Shown: positions 57,436 through 64,000 of the stretch, piece by piece
How positions within the stretch are numbered: the first letter of the stretch is position 1
Layout of the letters: each line of letters opens with the position of its first letter
Position numbers and translations under genes: made by a program
The notes under the pieces: model-generated
The model's input: only the letters and a program-made list of their open reading frames with translations
Told to the model about the DNA's origin: nothing
The model's database searches: none
DNA from: Saprospiraceae bacterium
GTDB lineage: Bacteria; Bacteroidota; Bacteroidia; Chitinophagales; Saprospiraceae
Length of the DNA: 64,000 nucleotides
Assembly (NCBI GenBank): GCA_016710625.1
Contig: JADJVK010000002.1
Coordinates: forward strand, 248,001-312,000
Direction of reading: 5' to 3'

Positions 57436-57443
57436 TAAATTTG
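57436..57443 (+). promoter_or_regulatory. TAnnTTTG -7 box of the RND efflux operon
   Basis: TAAATTTG lies 23 bp before the ATG at 57467. TTTA at 57412-57415 is 20 bp upstream, a weak -33 match. The rest of the 284-bp gap 57183-57466 shows no other feature. Confidence 0.4.
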
Positions 57444-57466
57444 CTTTTATAAAAAAGGAAAGATTC

Positions 57467-58567
57467 ATGAGTCAGGTATCTACTAGAAAAATTATTGTAA
57501 ATTCCATTATATTTTTGTTGATTGCTGGTTTTTTATACTTAATAGTAATGAAATTCATCGACAAAAAAGAGAAAGCAACTAATGCTGCTATTGCTGCTTC
57601 TCCAACTGGTCCAAAACCAGCAATGGGTGTGGATGGAATTGTAGTGAAATCATCTGCAATGTCTGATGATGTGGATTTGCCTGGGCAATTACTACCCTAT
57701 GAAGAAGTGGATATTAAACCAGAGATTAATGGCAAATTGATTGCTTTGAACATAAAAGAAGGTGGTGCAATTGCAAAAGGGCAACTTATTGCAAAAATTT
57801 TTGATGCAGACCTAAAGGCACAACTTAATAAATTAAATGTTCAATTAGATTTAGCACAAAAGACAGAGGAAAGACTCAAGCAATTATTGACTATCAATGG
57901 TGCAAGTAAACAAGACTATGATAATGCGGTTGGGCAAGTCAACAATATCAATGCAGATATTGAAATTTTAAAAGTAAATTTGTCAAAAACAGAAATTCGT
58001 GCCCCATTTAGTGGTAAATTAGGTTTGAAATCTGTGAGTAATGGTGCTTATGTAACTTCTGGAACGATTTTGACCTCACTTCAACAACTTAATCCTTGCA
58101 AGTTAGAATTTTCAGTTCCAGAAAAATATCTTGCAAATATTAAAACAAATGAAAAAGTAATGTTCACAATTGATGGTCATATCAATCCATATCAAGCTAC
58201 CATCTATGCAATCGATACAAAAGCGGATCCTGTAAATAGAAATATTAAAATCAGAGCTTCCGTTCCAAATGCAAATGGTAGTTTGTCTCCAGGTGTATTT
58301 GCCAATGTGAAACTATCTTTAAAAGAAGGAAATGCTTTACTTGTTCCATCTCAATCTATCATTCCAGATGCAAAATCAAAAAAAGTTTTTGTAGTGAAAA
58401 ATGGAAAGGCTTCTTTGGTTGTAATTCAAACTGGATTGAGAAATTCATCAATGGTTCAAGTTTTAAATGGTTTAAATATCGGTGATACGGTTATTACCAC
58501 TGGTTTATTATCTCTAAAACCAGATATGGCTGTGAAAATTAAAGCAATAAAAACAATTGAAAAATAG
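57467..58567 (+). CDS. RND efflux periplasmic adaptor (AcrA/MdtA family)
   Basis: 366 residues. One N-terminal TM anchor (about 10-29, VNSIIFLLIAGFLYLIVM), lipoyl halves (EVDIKPEINGKLIALNIKEG and AKGQLIAKIFD; RAPFSGKLGLKSVSNGAYVT), a short coiled coil (about 125-165), beta-barrel and membrane-proximal domains (KVFVVKNGKASLVVIQTGLR). It should join the RND pump encoded 14 bp downstream to an outer-membrane channel not present here. No local repressor gene is seen. Confidence 0.93.
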   Translation: MSQVSTRKIIVNSIIFLLIAGFLYLIVMKFIDKKEKATNAAIAASPTGPKPAMGVDGIVVKSSAMSDDVDLPGQLLPYEEVDIKPEINGKLIALNIKEGGAIAKGQLIAKIFDADLKAQLNKLNVQLDLAQKTEERLKQLLTINGASKQDYDNAVGQVNNINADIEILKVNLSKTEIRAPFSGKLGLKSVSNGAYVTSGTILTSLQQLNPCKLEFSVPEKYLANIKTNEKVMFTIDGHINPYQATIYAIDTKADPVNRNIKIRASVPNANGSLSPGVFANVKLSLKEGNALLVPSQSIIPDAKSKKVFVVKNGKASLVVIQTGLRNSSMVQVLNGLNIGDTVITTGLLSLKPDMAVKIKAIKTIEK

Positions 58568-58581
58568 CTAATACGAAAATT

Positions 58582-61500
58582 ATGTCTTTACCATCATTAA
58601 GTTTAAAAAGACCTGTATTGGCAATTGTGCTCAATTTGCTAATCATTTTATTTGGAATAATTGGTTATAAATTCTTGGGAGTCAGGGAATATCCTTCTAT
58701 TGACCCTCCAATTATTAATGTTCGAACGAATTATGCTGGAGCAAATGCAGATATAATTGAATCTCAAATTACAGAGCCTCTTGAGAAAGCAATAAATGGG
58801 ATTAGTGGTGTTGATAATATTTCATCAAGCAGTAATCAAGGAAGTAGTAATATTACTGTAGAATTTGATTTGAATGTTGATTTAGAAGCAGCTACGAATG
58901 ATGTTCGAGATAAAGTTTCTCAAGCAATTCGTTCTTTACCACAGGATATTGATGGACCTCCAGTGGTAAGTAAGGCAGATGCAAACTCCGACCCGATTAT
59001 ATCAATGACAGTCAGAAGTGATAAACGAAATGCATTGGAAGTGAGTGATTTCGCAGCGAATGTATTACAAGAACGTTTGCAAACGATACCCGGAGTTAGT
59101 AGTATTGGAATCTGGGGTGAGAAACGATATGCAATGCGAATTTGGCTTGATCCACAAAAAATGGCTGCAAATCAAGTGACTTTTAAAGATATCAGTCAAG
59201 CATTGGATAAAGAAAATGTTGAGTTGCCTGCTGGTAAAATTTATGGAGATAATACAGAACTTACAGTTAGAACTTATGGACGACTAAGTACAGAAAAGGA
59301 TTTTAATGAGTTGATTGTCAAAGCAAAAGATGCAAGAGTGCTTAGGTTAAAAGATGTAGGCGAAGCAATATTAGGTCCAGAAAATGAAGAAACTACATTG
59401 AAAGAATCTGGATACACGATGGTTGCACTTGCCATCACACCACAGCCAGGGTCTAATTATATTGACATTGCAAATGAATTTTATAAAAGATTTGAAGCAA
59501 TAAAAAAAGATATTCCAGATGACTATAAAGCTGAAGTAGTTTTTGATAACACAACTTTTATTAAAAAGTCAATCAGTGAAGTTGAAGAAACACTGATGAT
59601 TGCTTTGGCTTTAGTTGTTTTCATTATCTATATGTTTTTTAGGAATTGGAAAATCGCTTTTCGACCTTTAATTGATATTCCAGTATCATTAATTGGTGCT
59701 TTTTTCATTATGTATCTTTTTGGGTTTTCTATAAATGTTCTTACTTTATTAGGAATTGTTTTAGCAACAGGGTTGGTAGTGGATGATGGTATCGTTGTGA
59801 CTGAAAATATCTTTAAAAAGATGGAAAAGGGCTTGAATAAAGAGGATGCAGCAAGAGAAGGTGCTGAAGAAATTTATTTTGCTGTTTTAGCCACTTCTAT
59901 CACATTAGCTGTTGTTTTCTTGCCCATATTATTTCTACAAGGTTTTGTGGGTAGATTATTTAGAGAGTTCGGAATTGTAGTTGCTGGTGCAGTATTAATT
60001 TCTGCTTTTGTGTCCCTGACTTTAACACCAGTGTTGAATTTGAAATTAGCATCTGGAACAGGAAAAGGGTGGTTTTATAATGCTACTGAGCCATTTTTTG
60101 AAAGCTTAGATAGAGGCTATAAGTCTTATCTACAGGCATTTATGAGAAGAAAATGGTTTACATTCCCATTGATTGCTTTTTGCTTTTTTTTAATTTGGTT
60201 CTTTGGTAAAGAATTACAAAGTGAGGTTGCACCACTTGAAGATAGAAGTTTTATCCGATTTTCAGTAACTGCACCTGAAGGTACGGCATATGAATATATG
60301 GATAGATATATTGATAAAATATCGAAAGCGGTAATGGATTCTGTGCCAGAAAGAAGTATCGTTTTAAGTGTAACTTCCCCTGGATTTACTGGAACAAATG
60401 CCGTAAATACCGGATTTGTGAGACTGATGCTAACAGATCCTGAATTAAGGAAAAGAAGCCAAATGCAAATTGCTACCGATATGAGCAAATCGCTTCAGAA
60501 AATGAATGAAGGGAAAGTTTTAGCGATTCAATCACCTACCATTTCAGCAGGTGGTGGCGGACCAAGAGGTTTGCCAGTACAATATGTTTTGCAAAACAAT
60601 AATTTCGAGAAAATAAAGGATGTTTTGCCGAAATTCATGGCAGAAGTAGCGAAAAGTACCATATTTCAAGGGAATGATGTGAATCTAAAGTTCAATAAAC
60701 CAGAACTTGGGGTTAAAATAAATCGTTCAAAAGCAAATGATATGGGGGTATCTGTTGCAGATATTTCACAAACATTACAGTTGGCATTGAGTGGAAGAAG
60801 ATTGGGTTATTTTACTAGAAATGGAAAGCAAAATCAAGTAATTGGCCAAGTAATTAAAGCCGAGAGAGATGAGCCAATCGACCTGAAATCATTATATGTT
60901 TATGATAGGAATGGTAAATTAGTTCAATTAGATAATTTTGTTGACTTACAAGAATTAAGTAATTCTCCCCAGATTTTCCATTACAATAGATACAAATCTG
61001 CTACAGTATCCGCTGGATTGGCTCCTGGTAAGACGATTGGAGATGCAATAGGTGAAATGGATAGGATTTCAAAAACTGTTTTAGATGAAACTTTTACTAC
61101 TTCATTAACTGGTCAAGCAAAAGAGTTTAAAGAGAGTGCTTCGAATACCTCATTTGCATTTTTCTTAGCCTTGATCTTGATTTATTTAATTTTAGCAGCA
61201 CAATTTGAGAGTTTTATTGACCCAATTATTATTATGGCAACAGTGCCATTAGCTATTGCTGGAGCAATTATTTCCTTATGGTATTTTGACCAAACATTAA
61301 ATATTTTTAGCCAAATCGGAATTATAATGTTAATTGGTTTGGTGACCAAAAATGGTATTTTAATAGTTGAATTTGCTAATCAACTCTGTGAAAAGGGAAT
61401 GTCGAAAGGTCAGGCAGCGGTCGATGCAGCAGCAATGAGATTGAGACCCATATTGATGACAACTCTTGCCACATCATTAGGTGCATTACCAATAGCTTTA

Positions 61501-61650
61501 GCTTTAGGTGCAAGTTCCAAAAGTAGGATGTCTTTAGGAATTGTGATAGTGGGTGGGCTTTTGTTTTCCTTGTTTTTGACATTATTTATCATTCCAGCTT
61601 TATATACATTTATGAGTAGGAATAAAAATCATGCTGAAACTATCGAATAA
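58582..61650 (+). CDS. RND-family multidrug efflux permease (AcrB-like)
   Basis: 1022 residues with the 12-TM RND topology and two large periplasmic loops. Proton-relay residues are present: the DD pair in GLVVDDGIVVTENI and the Lys in GLVTKNGILIVEFAN, equivalent to AcrB D407/D408 and K940. N-terminal GVREYPSIDPPIINVRTNY-like sequence and NQLCEKGMSKGQAAVDAAAM are typical of hydrophobic/amphiphilic efflux pumps rather than metal pumps. Substrates cannot be assigned. Confidence 0.95.
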   Translation: MSLPSLSLKRPVLAIVLNLLIILFGIIGYKFLGVREYPSIDPPIINVRTNYAGANADIIESQITEPLEKAINGISGVDNISSSSNQGSSNITVEFDLNVDLEAATNDVRDKVSQAIRSLPQDIDGPPVVSKADANSDPIISMTVRSDKRNALEVSDFAANVLQERLQTIPGVSSIGIWGEKRYAMRIWLDPQKMAANQVTFKDISQALDKENVELPAGKIYGDNTELTVRTYGRLSTEKDFNELIVKAKDARVLRLKDVGEAILGPENEETTLKESGYTMVALAITPQPGSNYIDIANEFYKRFEAIKKDIPDDYKAEVVFDNTTFIKKSISEVEETLMIALALVVFIIYMFFRNWKIAFRPLIDIPVSLIGAFFIMYLFGFSINVLTLLGIVLATGLVVDDGIVVTENIFKKMEKGLNKEDAAREGAEEIYFAVLATSITLAVVFLPILFLQGFVGRLFREFGIVVAGAVLISAFVSLTLTPVLNLKLASGTGKGWFYNATEPFFESLDRGYKSYLQAFMRRKWFTFPLIAFCFFLIWFFGKELQSEVAPLEDRSFIRFSVTAPEGTAYEYMDRYIDKISKAVMDSVPERSIVLSVTSPGFTGTNAVNTGFVRLMLTDPELRKRSQMQIATDMSKSLQKMNEGKVLAIQSPTISAGGGGPRGLPVQYVLQNNNFEKIKDVLPKFMAEVAKSTIFQGNDVNLKFNKPELGVKINRSKANDMGVSVADISQTLQLALSGRRLGYFTRNGKQNQVIGQVIKAERDEPIDLKSLYVYDRNGKLVQLDNFVDLQELSNSPQIFHYNRYKSATVSAGLAPGKTIGDAIGEMDRISKTVLDETFTTSLTGQAKEFKESASNTSFAFFLALILIYLILAAQFESFIDPIIIMATVPLAIAGAIISLWYFDQTLNIFSQIGIIMLIGLVTKNGILIVEFANQLCEKGMSKGQAAVDAAAMRLRPILMTTLATSLGALPIALALGASSKSRMSLGIVIVGGLLFSLFLTLFIIPALYTFMSRNKNHAETIE

Positions 61651-61775
61651 TATTTTTAAAATTGATTTTTTTTAAAATTATATTTTTTCAATTTATAAAT
61701 ATTATATTCTTTATTTCAATTTTTTATTTTTAATGTTTTAATTTTGTTAATTCATTCAACAAAAATTATCGCAAT

Positions 61776-62810
61776 ATGTCAACATTAATGAAAGTCCTTA
61801 AATGGGTTTTAATCCTAATTGCAGCAATATTCATTATTGGATTCTTTCTTCCATCCAAAGTACATGTAGATAGAAGTATTGATGTCAAAGCTAGTCCAGC
61901 TACCATTAGCAGCATAATTACTGATTTCAAACAGTGGTCAAAATGGTCTCCATGGGATCAATTGGATCCAAATATGAAAAAAGAATTTTTCAAAGGTGGT
62001 GCAGGAGTTGGTTCTGCATATACTTGGGAAAGCCAAAATAAGAACGTTGGTAAAGGTAAAATGACCATGTTAGAAGTGACACCAGAGTTTATCAAGACAA
62101 AATTGGAATTTGATGGCATGGGTGCTTCTTATCCTTCATTCAACCTGAAACAAAATGGTGATATGACCAAAGTAACTTGGAATATGGACTCTGATGGTGA
62201 AGGTGTACCATTTTTAATGAAGCCAATTAGTAGAATTTTTGGATTATTTATGGATAAAATGATTGCCCCAGATTTTGAAAAAGGCTTAAAAAGTATCAAA
62301 GAAGTTGCCGAATCAATGCCTCCCGGCGGTACTGGAAAAGTAGTTTCCATTGAAGTTGCTACAATGAAAGATCTGAATGTTTGTCAAACTGAAACTACCT
62401 GTAAGATAGAAGATATTGGCAAAAATTTGGGTGAAATGTATGGTAAGATTGGCAAAAAGATAGGAGAATGTGGCTTGAGAATGGATGGTATGCCTATGGC
62501 AATGTATCCGGGAATCAATAAGGATTCTAAAGAAACTAAAGTAGTTGCAATGGTTCCGACTAATGATAAATGTATGAAGGATTGTTCTCCAGAATTCAAA
62601 TGTCATGTAATTCCTGGTGGAAAATATGTGAAGGCAGCATACGAAGGACCCTATGAAGGAAATATGATTGCTTATGAAGCTATTCAAAAGTATATGGCAG
62701 AAAATAAATTAACTGCTAATGGTGAGCCATTTGAAGGATATGCAAATGACCCCATGGAGGTGAAAGACCCTGCCAAATATCTAACAATTGTTTATTGGCC
62801 AGTGAAATAA
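61776..62810 (+). CDS. SRPBCC plus GyrI-like effector-binding protein
   Basis: 344 residues. One TM helix (about 9-26), an SRPBCC domain (about 30-175; DFKQWSKWSPWDQLDPNMKK, LEFDGMGASYPSF) and a C-terminal GyrI/AraC-type effector-binding domain (about 190-343; GGKYVKAAYEGPYEGNMIAY, YLTIVYWPVK). Six Cys residues fall in the second half. The architecture is common in Bacteroidota; probably a membrane-anchored ligand-binding protein. It follows the RND genes by 125 bp, perhaps separately transcribed, and ends at a strong terminator. Confidence 0.85.
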   Translation: MSTLMKVLKWVLILIAAIFIIGFFLPSKVHVDRSIDVKASPATISSIITDFKQWSKWSPWDQLDPNMKKEFFKGGAGVGSAYTWESQNKNVGKGKMTMLEVTPEFIKTKLEFDGMGASYPSFNLKQNGDMTKVTWNMDSDGEGVPFLMKPISRIFGLFMDKMIAPDFEKGLKSIKEVAESMPPGGTGKVVSIEVATMKDLNVCQTETTCKIEDIGKNLGEMYGKIGKKIGECGLRMDGMPMAMYPGINKDSKETKVVAMVPTNDKCMKDCSPEFKCHVIPGGKYVKAAYEGPYEGNMIAYEAIQKYMAENKLTANGEPFEGYANDPMEVKDPAKYLTIVYWPVK

Positions 62811-62832
62811 TATTTGTTATAATATGTTAAAG

Positions 62833-62866
62833 AAGAGGCAGTTCTCAAATCATGAGCCTGCCTCTT
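62833..62866. terminator. Intrinsic terminator
   Basis: AAGAGGCA / TGCCTCTT form an outer 8-bp stem with an inner CTCA/TGAG stem, followed by TTTT on the plus strand. It separates the convergent SRPBCC/GyrI gene and the AAA ATPase gene and may serve both. Confidence 0.85.
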
Positions 62867-62868
62867 TT

Positions 62869-64000
62869 TTATATATTGGGTAGAAATTTTTTTGAAAAAT
62901 CAATTAAAGAACATACCTGAACCGCTTCTTTCGTTATCCAACTTTTGGAATTGGGTGTAATTAAAAAATTTTGGGTTGTCTGTAGGTCTTTTATGGCTTC
63001 ATAATATCCTCTACTCAACACTGGGCTATCTCCAAGTTTGATTTCTACTGTTGCAACTGGAGTAATTCCTCTGACAAATACCAAATCTACTTCTGCTCCA
63101 TTGTGAGTCCGGTAATAATAAATTTGAACCCCTTCATTTTTTAAAGAGAAAATTTGTTCAATTACGTAGCTTTCCCACGAAGCTCCTACAGCAGGATGTC
63201 TTTGCAATGCTAGAAAGTCATTAATTTGAAGCATATAGTGCAATAATCCAGTTGTTCTCATATATAGTTTGGGCGATTTCACGAGTCTTTTTCCATTGTT
63301 TATATGCCAAGGTGCCAATCTCCGCACTAAAAAAGCCCCTTCCATAAAATCTATATATTTTTTTATGGTATTTCCTTTCACACCCAGCGATCTTCCAATA
63401 TGTTCTGTGTTTTCAATTCCACTATTGATATGAGCAATCATCATCCATAGTTTTTCTAGAATGATTGGATTCAAATCAATTCCGAAAAATTTATTTAAAT
63501 CACGATAAACATAAGTTGAAATAAAATTTTTAGTCCAATTTGACCATTTTTTATTGCTAGATGCTAATAATGGTTCAGGAAATCCACCTCTAAACCAATG
63601 AGTATTTTGATCGATTTTGCTATTAAATGCCTCAATAATATTTATTTGAGTGATTTCTAAATAAGCGATTCGTCCAGCTAATGACTCAGAAACGCCACTA
63701 ACAAGAATTGGATTAGCTGAGCCCAAAAGGATAAACCTACCAGGTTTCCTATTTTTGTCAATTAAATGTCTTAGTGCACTGAATAATTCTGGTATTGCTT
63801 GGACTTCATCAATTGCCACACAGAAATCTTCAAGCTGACTTAAATAACCAACTGAATTATTTTTAAGTATCTCAAAATCTAATTGATTTTCAAGATCAAT
63901 ATAAATCGTATCTTGGGAAAGCTGAAGAAGTACATCATTAGACAATGTGGTTTTCCCTACTTGTCTCGGACCCACCAATATTACAGCGGGGAAATCCTCA
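62869..64000 (-). CDS. AAA-family ATPase with DUF4143 (5' end outside window)
   Basis: At least 376 residues; the frame stays open to the right edge, upstream of the Walker A motif (ILVGPRQVGKTT), so the true start lies beyond base 64000. Walker B is FCVAIDEVQ and the sensor-like LLGSANP follows. The C-terminal half is a DUF4143 domain with winged-helix and nuclease-like features (ASWESYVIEQIFSL, YYYRTHNGAEVDLVFVRG). Function of this widespread family is unsettled; some members are thought to act in stress or defence, which nothing here tests. Confidence 0.9.
   Translation of the reverse strand, partial: EDFPAVILVGPRQVGKTTLSNDVLLQLSQDTIYIDLENQLDFEILKNNSVGYLSQLEDFCVAIDEVQAIPELFSALRHLIDKNRKPGRFILLGSANPILVSGVSESLAGRIAYLEITQINIIEAFNSKIDQNTHWFRGGFPEPLLASSNKKWSNWTKNFISTYVYRDLNKFFGIDLNPIILEKLWMMIAHINSGIENTEHIGRSLGVKGNTIKKYIDFMEGAFLVRRLAPWHINNGKRLVKSPKLYMRTTGLLHYMLQINDFLALQRHPAVGASWESYVIEQIFSLKNEGVQIYYYRTHNGAEVDLVFVRGITPVATVEIKLGDSPVLSRGYYEAIKDLQTTQNFLITPNSKSWITKEAVQVCSLIDFSKKFLPNI

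Overview
The window is AT-rich DNA from a member of the Bacteroidota. The evidence is C-terminal type IX secretion (T9SS) sorting tails, SprB-type repeats, a GLPGLI-family protein, a DUF2520 protein, many secreted proteins or lipoproteins with short hydrophobic leaders, TAnnTTTG-type promoter boxes and an almost complete lack of Shine-Dalgarno sequences. The CDSI-type repeat adhesin resembles those of Saprospiraceae and related sludge or sediment lineages, but family-level placement is inference. No tRNA, rRNA, CRISPR array, insertion sequence, phage gene or replication origin was found.

Layout. 1-5427: a giant secreted adhesin (P-domain, about 26 CDSI repeats, SprB repeats) that runs off the left edge. 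5547-10502: prmC and a T9SS-exported subtilase. 10503-11195: a regulatory gap with two pairs of LytTR-like half-sites and a possible small RNA or attenuated leader. 11196-16211: a LytTR response regulator with two tandem TPR histidine kinases. 16472-20474: ccmE, ccmF and a DUF2520 protein. 20633-24295 (minus): an overlapping operon of a lipoprotein, an ECF sigma factor and an anti-sigma/beta-barrel fusion. 24466-29837: a DUF2141 protein, a PagL-like enzyme, an MBL hydrolase and a MacAB/Lol-type ABC exporter. 29996-38016: an RRM protein, an M4 protease, an FAD oxidoreductase, rimM, a lipoprotein, a Lys-rich repeat protein and a GLPGLI protein. 38104-46487: an RlmK-like methyltransferase, Nudix, GH35 beta-galactosidase, an unknown secreted protein, two CotH kinases and an SRPBCC protein. 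46724-52195: accD followed by a peptide-export cassette (HlyD adaptor, two double-glycine precursor peptides, C39 peptidase-ABC exporter). 52296-57182: SCP2, a phosphoesterase, an Lrp-type regulator and an arginine operon. 57467-62810: an RND efflux pair and an SRPBCC/GyrI protein. 62869-64000: an AAA/DUF4143 ATPase cut by the right edge.

The two most interesting systems are the compact peptide-export cassette, in which two related Cys-containing double-glycine peptides sit between HlyD and C39-ABC genes with no visible modification enzyme, and the LytTR/TPR-kinase locus with its upstream 21-bp-period repeats and orphan minus-strand promoter and terminator.

A caution on quality: eight apparent one-base indels, mostly in A/T homopolymers, interrupt six otherwise well-conserved genes (adhesin, both kinases, sigma factor, anti-sigma/barrel, first CotH). 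Restoring the frames gives proteins of expected length and domain content. Long-read consensus error is therefore the simplest explanation, but the indels cluster in regulatory and surface genes, so recent decay or phase variation cannot be excluded from sequence alone.
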